A DNA stretch of 64,000 bases, from positions 1,736,001 through 1,800,000 of the forward strand of contig JAJQJQ010000027.1 in assembly GCA_028622995.1 (NCBI GenBank). Direction: 5' to 3'. Positions 1-15,200 of this stretch are shown here, piece by piece. How positions within the stretch are numbered: the first letter of the stretch is position 1; each line of letters begins with the position of its first letter. The position numbers and the translations under genes were made by a program. This DNA is from Panagrolaimus kolymaensis. Lineage: Eukaryota; Nematoda; Chromadorea; Rhabditida; Panagrolaimidae. The notes under the pieces were generated by a model. It did not search any database, was not told where the DNA came from, and saw only the letters and a list, made by a program, of their open reading frames with translations.

Positions 1-799
1 AAAAAGAAAAGAGAAACCAATTTTGTTTATAATGCAAAAAAAATAAATGATAGAGAACTCGGGACTTTTTGTTTTTTAGATATTAAAAATCCTGTTAAAA
101 AAGAAAAGAGAAACCAATTTTGTTTATAATGCAAAAAAAATAAATGATAGAGAACTCGGGACTTTTTGTTTTTTAGATATTAAAAATCCTGTTAAAAAAG
201 AAAAGAGAAACCAATTTTGTTTAAAATGCAAAAAAAATAAATGATAGAGAACTCGGGACTTTTTGTTTTTTAGATATTAAAAATCCTGTTAAAAAAGAAA
301 AGAGAAAACAATTTTGTTTAAAATCCAAAAAAATAAATGATAGAGAACTCGGGACTTTTTGTTTTTTAGATAAAAAAAAGCCAAAGAAAAAAGAAAAGAG
401 AAACCAATTTTGTTTATAATGCAAAAAAAATAAATGATAGAGAACTCGGTACTTTTTGTTTTTTAGATATTAAAAATCCTGTTAAAAAAGAAAAGAGAAA
501 CCAATTTTGTTTATAATGCAAAAAAAATAAATGATAGAGAACTCGGGACTTTTTGTTTTTTAGATAAAAAAAAGCCAAAGAAAAAAGAAAAGAGAAACCA
601 ATTTTGTTTATAATGCAAAAAAAATAAATGATAGAGAACTCGGGACTTTTTGTTTTTTAGATATTAAAAATCCTGTTAAAAAAGAAAAGAGAAACCAATT
701 TTGTTTATAATGCAAAAAAAATAAATGATAGAGAACTCGGGACTTTTTGTTTTTTAGATATTAAAAATCCTGTTAAAAAAGAAAAGAGAAACCAATTTT

Positions 800-3700
800 G
801 TTTAAAATGCAAAAAAAATAAATGATAGAGAACTCGGGACTTTTTGTTTTTTAGATATTAAAAATCCTGTTAAAAAAGAAAAGAGAAAACAATTTTGTTT
901 AAAATCCAAAAAAATAAATGATAGAGAACTCGGGACTTTTTGTTTTTTAGATAAAAAAAAGCCAAAGAAAAAAGAAAAGAGAAACCAATTTTGTTTATAA
1001 TGCAAAAAAAATAAATGATAGAGAACTCGGGACTTTTTGTTTTTTAGATATTAAAAATCCTGTTAAAAAAGAAAAGAGAAAACAATTTTGTTTATAATCC
1101 AATAAAATAAATGATAGAGAACTCGGGACTTTTTGTTTTTTAGATAAAAAAAAGCCAAAGAAAAAAGAAAAGAGAAACCAATTTTGTTTATAATGCAAAA
1201 AAAATAAATGATAGAGAACTGGGGACTTTTTGTTTTTTAGATATTAAAAATCCTGTTAAAAAAGAAAAGAGAAAACAATTTTGTTTATAATCCAAAAAAA
1301 TAAATGATAGAGAACTCGGGACTTTTTGTTTTTTAGATAAAAAAAAGCCAAAGAAAAAAGAAAAGAGAAACCAATTTTGTTTATAATGCAAAAAAAATAA
1401 ATGATAGAGAACTCGGGACTTTTTGTTTTTTAGATATTAAAAATCCTGTTAAAAAAGAAAAGAGAAAACAATTTTGTTTAAAATGCAAAAAAAATAAATG
1501 ATAGAGAACTCGGGACTTTTTGTTTTTTAGATAAAAAAAAGCCAAAGAAAAAAGAAAAGAGAAACCAATTTTGTTTATAATGCAAAAAAAATAAATGATA
1601 GAGAACTCGGGACTTTTTGTTTTTTAGATATTAAAAATCCTGTTAAAAAAGAAAAGAGAAAACAATTTTGTTTATAATCCAAAAAAATAAATGATAGAGA
1701 ACTCGGGACTTTTTGTTTTTTAGATAAAAAAAAGCCAAAGAAAAAAGAAAAGAGAAACCAATTTTGTTTATAATGCAAAAAAAATAAATGATAGAGAACT
1801 CGGGACTTTTTGTTTTTTAGATATTAAAAATCCTGTTAAAAAAGAAAAGAGAAACCAATTTTGTTTAAAATGCAAAAAAAATAAATGATAGAGAACTCGG
1901 GACTTTTTGTTTTTTAGATATTAAAAATCCTGTTAAAAAAGAAAAGAGAAAACAATTTTGTTTAAAATCCAAAAAAATAAATGATAGAGAACTCGGGACT
2001 TTTTGTTTTTTAGATAAAAAAAAGCCAAAGAAAAAAGAAAAGAGAAACCAATTTTGTTTATAATGCAAAAAAAATAAATGATAGAGAACTCGGGACTTTT
2101 TGTTTTTTAGATATTAAAAATCCTGTTAAAAAAGAAAAGAGAAAACAATTTTGTTTATAATCCAAAAAAATAAATGATAGAGAACTCGGGACTTTTTGTT
2201 TTTTAGATAAAAAAAAGCCAAAGAAAAAAGAAAAGAGAAACCAATTTTGTTTATAATGCAAAAAAAATAAATGATAGAGAACTCGGGACTTTTTGTTTTT
2301 TAGATATTAAAAATCCTGTTAAAAAAGAAAAGAGAAAACAATTTTGTTTATAATCCAAAAAAATAAATGATAGAGAACTCGGGACTTTTTGTTTTTTAGA
2401 TAAAAAAAAGCCAAAGAAAAAAGAAAAGAGAACCCAATTTTGTTTATAATGCAAAAAAAATAAATGATAGAGAACTCGGGACTTTTTGTTTTTTAGATAT
2501 TAAAAATCCTGTTAAAAAAGAAAAGAGAAAACAATTTTGTTTATAATCCAAAAAAATAAATGATAGAGAACTCGGGACTTTTTGTTTTTTAGATAAAAAA
2601 AAGCCAAAGAAAAAAGAAAAGAGAAACCAATTTTGTTTATAATGCAAAAAAAATAAATGATAGAGAACTCGGGACTTTTTGTTTTTTAGATATTAAAAAT
2701 CCTGTTAAAAAAGAAAAGAGAAAACAATTTTGTTTATAATCCAAAAAAATAAATGATAGAGAACTCGGGACTTTTTGTTTTTTAGATAAAAAAAAGCCAA
2801 AGAAAAAAGAAAAGAGAAACCAATTTTGTTTATAATGCAAAAAAAATAAATGATAGAGAACTCGGGACTTTTTGTTTTTTAGATATTAAAAATCCTGTTA
2901 AAAAAGAAAAGAGAAAACAATTTTGTTTATAATCCAAAAAAATAAATGATAGAGAACTCGGGACTTTTTGTTTTTTAGATAAAAAAAAGCCAAAGAAAAA
3001 AGAAAAGAGAAACCAATTTTGTTTATAATGCAAAAAAAATAAATGATAGAGAACTCGGGACTTTTTGTTTTTTAGATATTAAAAATCCTGTTAAAAAAGA
3101 AAAGAGAAAACAATTTTGTTTATAATCCAAAAAAATAAATGATAGAGAACTCGGGACTTTTTGTTTTTTAGATAAAAAAAAGCCAAAGAAAAAAGAAAAG
3201 AGAAACCAATTTTGTTTATAATGCAAAAAAAATAAATGATAGAGAACTCGGGACTTTTTGTTTTTTAGATATTAAAAATCCTGTTAAAAAAGAAAAGAGA
3301 AACCAATTTTGTTTAAAATGCAAAAAAAATAAATGATAGAGAACTCGGGACTTTGTGTTTTTTAGATAAAAAAAAGCCAAAGAAAAAAGAAAAGAGAAAC
3401 CAATTTTGTTTATAATGCAAAAAAAATAAATGATAGAGAACTCGGGACTTTTTGTTTTTTAGATATTAAAAATCCTGTTAAAAAAGAAAAGAGAAAACAA
3501 TTTTGTTTATAATCCAAAAAAATAAATGATAGAGAACTCGGGACTTTTTGTTTTTTAGATAAAAAAAAGCCAAAGAAAAAAGAAAAGAGAAACCAATTTT
3601 GTTTATAATCCAAAAAAATAAATGATAGAGAACTCGGGACTTTTTGTTTTTTAGATAAAAAAAAGCCAAAGAAAAAAGAAAAGAGAAACCAATTTTGTTT

Positions 3701-6700
3701 ATAATCCAAAAAAATAAATGATAGAGAACTCGGGACTTTTTGTTTTTTAGATATTAAAAATCCTGTTAAAAAAGAAAAGAGAAAACAATTTTGTTTATAA
3801 TCCAAAAAAATAAATGATAGAGAACTCGGGACTTTTTGTTTTTTAGATAAAAAAAAGCCAAAGAAAAAAGAAAAGAGAAACCAATTTTGTTTATAATGCA
3901 AAAAAAATAAATGATAGAGAACTCGGGACTTTTTGTTTTTTAGATATTAAAAATCCTGTTAAAAAAGAAAAGAGAAAACAATTTTGTTTATAATCCAAAA
4001 AAATAAATGATAGAGAACTCGGGACTTTTTGTTTTTTAGATAAAAAAAAGCCAAAGAAAAAAGAAAAGAGAAACCAATTTTGTTTAAAATGCAAAAAAAA
4101 TAAATGATAGAGAACTCGGGACTTTTTGTTTTTTAGATATTAAAAATCCTGTTAAAAAAGAAAAGAGAAAACAATTTTGTTTAAAATCCAAAAAAATAAA
4201 TGATAGAGAACTCGGGACTTTTTGTTTTTTAGATAAAAAAAAGCCAAAGAAAAAAGAAAAGAGAAACCAATTTTGTTTATAATGCAAAAAAAATAAATGA
4301 TAGAGAACTCGGGACTTTTTGTTTTTTAGATATTAAAAATCCTGTTAAAAAAGAAAAGAGAAAACAATTTTGTTTATAATCCAAAAAAATAAATGATAGA
4401 GAACTCGGGACTTTTTGTTTTTTAGATAAAAAAAAGCCAAAGAAAAAAGAAAAGAGAAACCAATTTTGTTTATAATGCAAAAAAAATAAATGATAGAGAA
4501 CTCGGGACTTTTTGTTTTTTAGATATTAAAAATCCTGTTAAAAAAGAAAAGAGAAACCAATTTTGTTTAAAATGCAAAAAAAATAAATGATAGAGAACTC
4601 GGGACTTTTTGTTTTTTAGATATTATAAATCCTGTTAAAAAAGAAAAGAGAAAACAATTTTGTTTAAAATCCAAAAAAATAAATGATAGAGAACTCGGGA
4701 CTTTTTGTTTTTTAGATAAAAAAAAGCCAAAGAAAAAAGAAAAGAGAAACCAATTTTGTTTATAATGCAAAAAAAATAAATGATAGAGAACTCGGGACTT
4801 TTTGTTTTTTAGATATTAAAAATCCTGTTAAAAAAGAAAAGAGAAAACAATTTTGTTTATAATCCAAAAAAATAAATGATAGAGAACTCGGGACTTTTTG
4901 TTTTTTAGATAAAAAAAAGCCAAAGAAAAAAGAAAAGAGAAACCAATTTTGTTTATAATGCAAAAAAAATAAATGATAGAGAACTCGGGACTTTTTGTTT
5001 TTTAGATATTAAAAATCCTGTTAAAAAAGAAAAGAGAAAACAATTTTGTTTATAATCCAAAAAAATAAATGATAGAGAACTCGGGACTTTTTGTTTTTTA
5101 GATAAAAAAAAGCCAAAGAAAAAAGAAAAGAGAACCCAATTTTGTTTATAATGCAAAAAAAATAAATGATAGAGAACTCGGGACTTTTTGTTTTTTAGAT
5201 ATTAAAAATCCTGTTAAAAAAGAAAAGAGAAAACAATTTTGTTTATAATCCAAAAAAATAAATGATAGAGAACTCGGGACTTTTTGTTTTTTAGATAAAA
5301 AAAAGCCAAAGAAAAAAGAAAAGAGAAACCAATTTTGTTTATAATGCAAAAAAAATAAATGATAGAGAACTCGGGACTTTTTGTTTTTTAGATATTAAAA
5401 ATCCTGTTAAAAAAGAAAAGAGAAAACAATTTTGTTTATAATCCAAAAAAATAAATGATAGAGAACTCGGGACTTTTTGTTTTTTAGATAAAAAAAAGCC
5501 AAAGAAAAAAGAAAAGAGAAACCAATTTTGTTTATAATGCAAAAAAAATAAATGATAGAGAACTCGGGACTTTTTGTTTTTTAGATATTAAAAATCCTGT
5601 TAAAAAAGAAAAGAGAAAACAATTTTGTTTATAATCCAAAAAAATAAATGATAGAGAACTCGGGACTTTTTGTTTTTTAGATAAAAAAAAGCCAAAGAAA
5701 AAAGAAAAGAGAAACCAATTTTGTTTAAAATGCAAAAAAAATAAATGATAGAGAACTCGGGACTTTTTGTTTTTTAGATATTAAAAATCCTGTTAAAAAA
5801 GAAAAGAGAAAACAATTTTGTTTATAATCCAAAAAAATAAATGATAGAGAACTCGGGACTTTTTGTTTTTTAGATAAAAAAAAGCCAAAGAAAAAAGAAA
5901 AGAGAAACCAATTTTGTTTAAAATGCAAAAAAAATAAATGATAGAGAACTCGGGACTTTTTGTTTTTTAGATATTAAAAATCCTGTTAAAAAAGAAAAGA
6001 GAAAACAATTTTGTTTATAATCCAAAAAAATAAATGATAGAGAACTCGGGACTTTTTGTTTTTTAGATAAAAAAAAGCCAAAGAAAAAAGAAAAGAGAAA
6101 CCAATTTTGTTTATAATGCAAAAAAAATAAATGATAGAGAACTCGGGACTTTTTGTTTTTTAGATATTAAAAATCCTGTTAAAAAAGAAAAGAGAAAACA
6201 ATTTTGTTTATAATCCAAAAAAATAAATGATAGAGAACTCGGGACTTTTTGTTTTTTAGATATTAAAAAGCCAAAGAAAAAAGAAAAGAGAAACCAATTT
6301 TGTTTATAATGCAAAAAAAATAAATGATAGAGAACTCGGGACTTTTTGTTTTTTAGATATTAAAAATCCTGTTAAAAAAGAAAAGAGAAAACAATTTTGT
6401 TTATAATGCAAAAAAAAAAATGATAGAGAACTCGGGACTTTTTGTTTTTTAGATAAAAAAAAGCCAAAGAAAAAAGAAAAGAGAAACCAATTTTGTTTAT
6501 AATGCAAAAAAAATAAATGATAGAGAACTCGGGACTTTTTGTTTTTTAGATATTAAAAATCCTGTTAAAAAAGAAAAGAGAAAACAATTTTGTTTATAAT
6601 CCAAAAAAATAAATGATAGAGAACTCGGGACTTTTTGTTTTTTAGATAAAAAAAAGCCAAAGAAAAAAGAAAAGAGAAACCAATTTTGTTTATAATGCAA

Positions 6701-7650
6701 AAAAAATAAATGATAGAGAACTCGGGACTTTTTGTTTTTTAGATATTAAAAATCCTGTTAAAAAAGAAAAGAGAAAACAATTTTGTTTATAATCCAAAAA
6801 AATAAATGATAGAGAACTCGGGACTTTTTGTTTTTTAGATAAAAAAAAGCCAAAGAAAAAAGAAAAGAGAAACCAATTTTGTTTATAATGCAAAAAAAAT
6901 AAATGATAGAGAACTCGGGACTTTTTGTTTTTTAGATATTAAAAATCCTGTTAAAAAAGAAAAGAGAAAACAATTTTGTTTATAATCCAAAAAAATAAAT
7001 GATAGAGAACTCGGGACTTTTTGTTTTTTAGATAAAAAAAAGCCAAAGAAAAAAGAAAAGAGAAACCAATTTTGTTTAAAATGCAAAAAAAATAAATGAT
7101 AGAGAACTCGGGACTTTTTGTTTTTTAGATATTAAAAATCCTGTTAAAAAAGAAAAGAGAAAACAATTTTGTTTATAATCCAAAAAAATAAATGATAGAG
7201 AACTCGGGACTTTTTGTTTTTTAGATAAAAAAAAGCCAAAGAAAAAAGAAAAGAGAAACCAATTTTGTTTATAATGCAAAAAAAATAAATGATAGAGAAC
7301 TCGGGACTTTTTGTTTTTTAGATATTAAAAATCCTGTTAAAAAAGAAAAGAGAAAACAATTTTGTTTATAATCCAAAAAAATAAATGATAGAGAACTCGG
7401 GACTTTTTGTTTTTTAGATAAAAAAAAGCCAAAGAAAAAAGAAAAGAGAAACCAATTTTGTTTAAAATGCAAAAAAAATAAATGATAGAGAACTCGGGAC
7501 TTTTTGTTTTTTAGATATTAAAAATCCTGTTAAAAAAGAAAAGAGAAAACAATTTTGTTTATAATCCAAAAAAATAAATGATAGAGAACTCGGGACTTTT
7601 TGTTTTTTAGATAAAAAAAAGCCAAAGAAAAAAGAAAAGAGAAACCAATT
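800..7650. repeat. 193-bp dimeric higher-order repeat zone
   Basis: Monomers alternate between a 97-bp form with the CCTGTT linker and a 96-bp form with the GCCAAAG linker, giving a regular 193-bp period. The 97-bp form usually follows an ...AATGC junction and the 96-bp form an ...AATCC junction. A 2702-bp offset (14 dimers) links two blocks: the rare variant GAGAACCCAATT occurs at about 2431 and again at about 5133, and neighbouring TTTATAAT/TTTAAAAT variants agree for nearly 2 kb on either side. That indicates one block duplication inside the array. Confidence 0.85.
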
Positions 7651-9299
7651 TTGTTTAAAATGCAAAAAAAATAAATGATAGAGAACTCGGGACTTTTTGT
7701 TTTTTAGATATTAAAAATCCTGTTAAAAAAGAAAAGAGAAAACAATTTTGTTTATAATCCAAAAAAATAAATGATAGAGAACTCGGGACTTTTTGTTTTT
7801 TAGATAAAAAAAAGCCAAAGAAAAAAGAAAAGAGAAACCAATTTTGTTTATAATGCAAAAAAAATAAATGATAGAGAACTCGGGACTTTTTGTTTTTTAG
7901 ATAAAAAAAAGCCAAAGAAAAAAGAAAAGAGAAACCAATTTTGTTTATAATGCAAAAAAAATAAATGATAGAGAACTCGGGACTTTTTGTTTTTTAGATA
8001 TTAAAAAGCCAAAGAAAAAAGAAAAGAGAAACCAATTTTGTTTATAATGCAAAAAAAATAAATGATAGAGAACTCGGGACTTTTTGTTTTTTAGATATTA
8101 AAAATCCTGCCAAAGAAAAAAGAAAAGAGAAACCAATTTTGTTTATAATCCAAAAAAATAAATGATAGAGAACTCGGGACTTTTTGTTTTTTAGATATTA
8201 AAAAGCCAAAGAAAAAAGAAAAGAGAAACCAATTTTGTTTATAATGCAAAAAAAATAAATGATAGAGAACTCGGGACTTTTTGTTTTTTAGATATTAAAA
8301 ATCCTGTTAAAAAAGAAAAGAGAAAACAATTTTGTTTATAATCCAAAAAAATAAATGATAGAGAACTCGGGACTTTTTGTTTTTTAGATAAAAAAAAGCC
8401 AAAGAAAAAAGAAAAGAGAAACCAATTTTGTTTAAAATGCAAAAAAAATAAATGATAGAGAACTCGGGACTTTTTGTTTTTTAGATAAAAAATAAAGCCA
8501 AAGAAAAAAGAAAAGAGAAACCAATTTTGTTTATAATCCAAAAAAATAAATGATAGAGAACTCGGGACTTTTTGTTTTTTAGATATTAAAAAGCCAAAGA
8601 AAAAAGAAAAGAGAAACCAATTTTGTTTATAATGCAAAAAAAATAAATGATAGAGAACTCGGGACTTTTTGTTTTTTAGATAAAAAAAAGCCAAAGAAAA
8701 AAGAAAAGAGAAACCAATTTTGTTTATAATGCAAAAAAAATAAATGATAGAGAACTCGGGACTTTTTGTTTTTTAGATATTAAAAATCCTGTTAAAAAAG
8801 AAAAGAGAAAACAATTTTGTTTATAATCCAAAAAAATAAATGATAGAGAACTCGGGACTTTTTGTTTTTTAGATAAAAAAAAGCCAAAGAAAAAAGAAAA
8901 GAGAAACCAATTTTGTTTAAAATGCAAAAAAAATAAATGATAGAGAACTCGGGACTTTTTGTTTTTTAGATATTAAAAATCCTGTTAAAAAAGAAAAGAG
9001 AAAACAATTTTGTTTATAATCCAAAAAAATAAATGATAGAGAACTCGGGACTTTTTGTTTTTTAGATAAAAAAAAGCCAAAGAAAAAAGAAAAGAGAAAC
9101 CAATTTTGTTTAAAATGCAAAAAAAATAAATGATAGAGAACTCGGGACTTTTTGTTTTTTAGATATTAAAAATCCTGTTAAAAAAGAAAAGAGAAAACAA
9201 TTTTGTTTATAATCCAAAAAAATAAATGATAGAGAACTCGGGACTTTTTGTTTTTTAGATAAAAAAAAGCCAAAGAAAAAAGAAAAGAGAAACCAATTT

Positions 9300-12200
9300 T
9301 GTTTATAATGCAAAAAAAATAAATGATAGAGAACTCGGGACTTTTTGTTTTTTAGATATTAAAAATCCTGTTAAAAAAGAAAAGAGAAAACAATTTTGTT
9401 TATAATCCAAAAAAATAAATGATAGAGAACTCGGGACTTTTTGTTTTTTAGATAAAAAAAAGCCAAAGAAAAAAGAAAAGAGAAACCAATTTTGTTTATA
9501 ATGCAAAAAAAATAAATGATAGAGAACTCGGGACTTTTTGTTTTTTAGATATTAAAAATCCTGTTAAAAAAGAAAAGAGAAAACAATTTTGTTTATAATC
9601 CAAAAAAATAAATGATAGAGAACTCGGGACTTTTTGTTTTTTAGATAAAAAAAAGCCAAAGAAAAAAGAAAAGAGAAACCAATTTTGTTTAAAATGCAAA
9701 AAAAATAAATGATAGAGAACTCGGGACTTTTTGTTTTTTAGATATTAAAAATCCTGTTAAAAAAGAAAAGAGAAAACAATTTTGTTTATAATCCAAAAAA
9801 ATAAATGATAGAGAACTCGGGACTTTTTGTTTTTTAGATAAAAAAAAGCCAAAGAAAAAAGAAAAGAGAAACCAATTTTGTTTATAATGCAAAAAAAATA
9901 AATGATAGAGAACTCGGGACTTTTTGTTTTTTAGATATTAAAAATCCTGTTAAAAAAGAAAAGAGAAAACAATTTTGTTTATAATCCAAAAAAATAAATG
10001 ATAGAGAACTCGGGACTTTTTGTTTTTTAGATAAAAAAAAAGCCAAAGAAAAAAGAAAAGAGAAACCAATTTTGTTTAAAATGCAAAAAAAATAAATGAT
10101 AGAGAACTCGGGACTTTTTGTTTTTTAGATATTAAAAATCCTGTTAAAAAAGAAAAGAGAAAACAATTTTGTTTATAATCCAAAAAAATAAATGATAGAG
10201 AACTCGGGACTTTTTGTTTTTTAGATAAAAAAAAGCCAAAGAAAAAAGAAAAGAGAAACCAATTTTGTTTATAATGCAAAAAAAATAAATGATAGAGAAC
10301 TCGGGACTTTTTGTTTTTTAGATATTAAAAATCCTGTTAAAAAAGAAAAGAGAAAACAATTTTGTTTATAATCCAAAAAAATAAATGATAGAGAACTCGG
10401 GACTTTTTGTTTTTTAGATAAAAAAAAAGCCAAAGAAAAAAGAAAAGAGAAACCAATTTTGTTTATAATGCAAAAAAAATAAATGATAGAGAACTCGGGA
10501 CTTTTTGTTTTTTAGATATTAAAAATCCTGTTAAAAAAGAAAAGAGAAAACAATTTTGTTTATAATCCAAAAAAATAAATGATAGAGAACTCGGGACTTT
10601 TTGTTTTTTAGATAAAAAAAAGCCAAAGAAAAAAGAAAAGAGAAACCAATTTTGTTTATAATGCAAAAAAAATAAATGATAGAGAACTCGGGACTTTTTG
10701 TTTTTTAGATATTAAAAATCCTGTTAAAAAAGAAAAGAGAAAACAATTTTGTTTATAATCCAAAAAAATAAATGATAGAGAACTCGGGACTTTTTGTTTT
10801 TTATATAAAAAATAAAGCCAAAGAAAAAAGAAAAGAGAAACCAATTTTGTTTAAAATGCAAAAAAAATAAATGATAGAGAACTCGGGACTTTTTGTTTTT
10901 TAGATAAAAAAAAGCCAAAGAAAAAAGAAAAGAGAAACCAATTTTGTTTATAATCCAAAAAAATAAATGATAGAGAACTCGGGACTTTTTGTTTTTTAGA
11001 TAAAAAAAGCCAAAGAAAAAAGAAAAGAGAAACCAATTTTGTTTATAATCCAAAAAAATAAATGATAGAGAACTCGGGACTTTTTGTTTTTTAGATAAAA
11101 AAAAGCCAAAGAAATAAGAAAAGAGAAACCAATTTTGTTTATAATGCAAAAAAATAAATGATAGAGAACTCGGGACTTTTTGTTTTTTAGATATTAAAAA
11201 TCCTGTTAAAAAAGAAAAGAGAAACCAATTTTGTTTAAAATGCAAAAAAAATAAATGATAGAGAACTCGGGACTTTTTGTTTTTTAGATAAAAAAAGCCA
11301 AAGAAAAAAGAAAAGAGAAACCAATTTTGTTTATAATGCAAAAAAAATAAGTGATAGAGAACTCGGGACTTTTTGTTTTTTAGATAAAAAAAAGCCAAAG
11401 AAATAAGAAAAGAGAAACCAATTTTGTTTAAAATGCAAAAAAATAAATGATAGAGAACTCGGGACTTTTTGTTTTTTAGATATTAAAAATCCTGTTAAAA
11501 AAGAAAAGAGAAACCAATTTTGTTTATAATCCAAAAAAATAAATGATAGAGAACTCGGGACTTTTTGTTTTTTAGATAAAAAAAGCCAAAGAAAAAAGAA
11601 AAGAGAAACCAATTTTGTTTATAATCCAAAAAAATAAATGATAGAGAACTCGGGACTTTTTGTTTTTTAGATAAAAAAAAGCCAAAGAAATAAGAAAAGA
11701 GAAACCAATTTTGTTTATAATGCAAAAAAATAAATGATAGAGAACTCGGGACTTTTTGTTTTTTAGATATTAAAAATCCTGTTAAAAAAGAAAAGAGAAA
11801 CCAATTTTGTTTAAAATGCAAAAAAAATAAATGATAGAGAACTCGGGACTTTTTGTTTTTTAGATAAAAAAAGCCAAAGAAAAAAGAAAAGAGAAACCAA
11901 TTTTGTTTATAATGCAAAAAAAATAAGTGATAGAGAACTCGGGACTTTTTGTTTTTTAGATAAAAAAAAGCCAAAGAAATAAGAAAAGAGAAACCAATTT
12001 TGTTTAAAATGCAAAAAAATAAATGATAGAGAACTCGGGACTTTTTGTTTTTTAGATATTAAAAATCCTGTTAAAAAAGAAAAGAGAAACCAATTTTGTT
12101 TATAATGCAAAAAAATAAATGATAGAGAACTCGGGACTTTTTGTTTTTTAGATATTAAAAATCCTGTTAAAAAAGAAAAGAGAAACCAATTTTGTTTAAA

Positions 12201-15200
12201 ATGCAAAAAAAATAAATGATAGAGAACTCGGGACTTTTTGTTTTTTAGATATTAAAAATCCTGTTAAAAAAGAAAAGAGAAAACAATTTTGTTTATAATC
12301 CAAAAAAATAAATGATAGAGAACTCGGGACTTTTTGTTTTTTATATAAAAAATAAAGCCAAAGAAAAAAGAAAAGAGAAACCAATTTTGTTTAAAATGCA
12401 AAAAAAATAAATGATAGAGAACTCGGGACTTTTTGTTTTTTAGATATTAAAAATCCTGTTAAAAAAGAAAAGAGAAAACAATTTTGTTTATAATCCAAAA
12501 AAATAAATGATAGAGAACTCGGGACTTTTTGTTTTTTAGATAAAAAAAAGCCAAAGAAAAAAGAAAAGAGAAACCAATTTTGTTTAAAATGCAAAAAAAA
12601 TAAATGATAGAGAACTCGGGACTTTTTGTTTTTTAGATATTAAAAATCCTGTTAAAAAAGAAAAGAGAAAACAATTTTGTTTATAATCCAAAAAAATAAA
12701 TGATAGAGAACTCGGGACTTTTTGTTTTTTAGATAAAAAAAAGCCAAAGAAAAAAGAAAAGAGAAACCAATTTTGTTTATAATGCAAAAAAAATAAATGA
12801 TAGAGAACTCGGGACTTTTTGTTTTTTAGATATTAAAAATCCTGTTAAAAAAGAAAAGAGAAAACAATTTTGTTTATAATCCAAAAAAATAAATGATAGA
12901 GAACTCGGGACTTTTTGTTTTTTAGATAAAAAAAAAGCCAAAGAAAAAAGAAAAGAGAAACCAATTTTGTTTAAAATGCAAAAAAAATAAATGATAGAGA
13001 ACTCGGGACTTTTTGTTTTTTAGATATTAAAAATCCTGTTAAAAAAGAAAAGAGAAAACAATTTTGTTTATAATCCAAAAAAATAAATGATAGAGAACTC
13101 GGGACTTTTTGTTTTTTAGATAAAAAAAAGCCAAAGAAAAAAGAAAAGAGAAACCAATTTTGTTTATAATGCAAAAAAAATAAATGATAGAGAACTCGGG
13201 ACTTTTTGTTTTTTAGATATTAAAAATCCTGTTAAAAAAGAAAAGAGAAAACAATTTTGTTTATAATCCAAAAAAATAAATGATAGAGAACTCGGGACTT
13301 TTTGTTTTTTAGATAAAAAAAAAGCCAAAGAAAAAAGAAAAGAGAAACCAATTTTGTTTATAATGCAAAAAAAATAAATGATAGAGAACTCGGGACTTTT
13401 TGTTTTTTAGATATTAAAAATCCTGTTAAAAAAGAAAAGAGAAAACAATTTTGTTTATAATCCAAAAAAATAAATGATAGAGAACTCGGGACTTTTTGTT
13501 TTTTAGATAAAAAAAAGCCAAAGAAAAAAGAAAAGAGAAACCAATTTTGTTTATAATGCAAAAAAAATAAATGATAGAGAACTCGGGACTTTTTGTTTTT
13601 TAGATATTAAAAATCCTGTTAAAAAAGAAAAGAGAAAACAATTTTGTTTATAATCCAAAAAAATAAATGATAGAGAACTCGGGACTTTTTGTTTTTTATA
13701 TAAAAAATAAAGCCAAAGAAAAAAGAAAAGAGAAACCAATTTTGTTTATAATGCAAAAAAAATAAGTGATAGAGAACTCGGGACTTTTTGTTTTTTAGAT
13801 AAAAAAAAGCCAAAGAAATAAGAAAAGAGAAACCAATTTTGTTTAAAATGCAAAAAAATAAATGATAGAGAACTCGGGACTTTTTGTTTTTTAGATATTA
13901 AAAATCCTGTTAAAAAAGAAAAGAGAAACCAATTTTGTTTATAATCCAAAAAAATAAATGATAGAGAACTCGGGACTTTTTGTTTTTTAGATAAAAAAAG
14001 CCAAAGAAAAAAGAAAAGAGAAACCAATTTTGTTTATAATCCAAAAAAATAAATGATAGAGAACTCGGGACTTTTTGTTTTTTAGATAAAAAAAAGCCAA
14101 AGAAATAAGAAAAGAGAAACCAATTTTGTTTATAATGCAAAAAAATAAATGATAGAGAACTCGGGACTTTTTGTTTTTTAGATATTAAAAATCCTGTTAA
14201 AAAAGAAAAGAGAAACCAATTTTGTTTAAAATGCAAAAAAAATAAATGATAGAGAACTCGGGACTTTTTGTTTTTTAGATAAAAAAAGCCAAAGAAAAAA
14301 GAAAAGAGAAACCAATTTTGTTTATAATGCAAAAAAAATAAGTGATAGAGAACTCGGGACTTTTTGTTTTTTAGATATTAAAAATCCTGTTAAAAAAGAA
14401 AAGAGAAAACAATTTTGTTTATAATCCAAAAAAATAAATGATAGAGAACTCGGGACTTTTTGTTTTTTAGATAAAAAAAAGCCAAAGAAAAAAGAAAAGA
14501 GAAACCAATTTTGTTTATAATGCAAAAAAAATAAATGATAGAGAACTCGGGACTTTTTGTTTTTTAGATATTAAAAATCCTGTTAAAAAAGAAAAGAGAA
14601 AACAATTTTGTTTATAATCCAAAAAAATAAATGATAGAGAACTCGGGACTTTTTGTTTTTTAGATAAAAAAAAGCCAAAGAAAAAAGAAAAGAGAAACCA
14701 ATTTTGTTTAAAATGCAAAAAAAATAAATGATAGAGAACTCGGGACTTTTTGTTTTTTAGATATTAAAAATCCTGTTAAAAAAGAAAAGAGAAAACAATT
14801 TTGTTTATAATCCAAAAAAATAAATGATAGAGAACTCGGGACTTTTTGTTTTTTAGATAAAAAAAAGCCAAAGAAAAAAGAAAAGAGAAACCAATTTTGT
14901 TTATAATGCAAAAAAAATAAATGATAGAGAACTCGGGACTTTTTGTTTTTTAGATATTAAAAATCCTGTTAAAAAAGAAAAGAGAAAACAATTTTGTTTA
15001 TAATCCAAAAAAATAAATGATAGAGAACTCGGGACTTTTTGTTTTTTAGATAAAAAAAAAGCCAAAGAAAAAAGAAAAGAGAAACCAATTTTGTTTAAAA
15101 TGCAAAAAAAATAAATGATAGAGAACTCGGGACTTTTTGTTTTTTAGATATTAAAAATCCTGTTAAAAAAGAAAAGAGAAAACAATTTTGTTTATAATCC

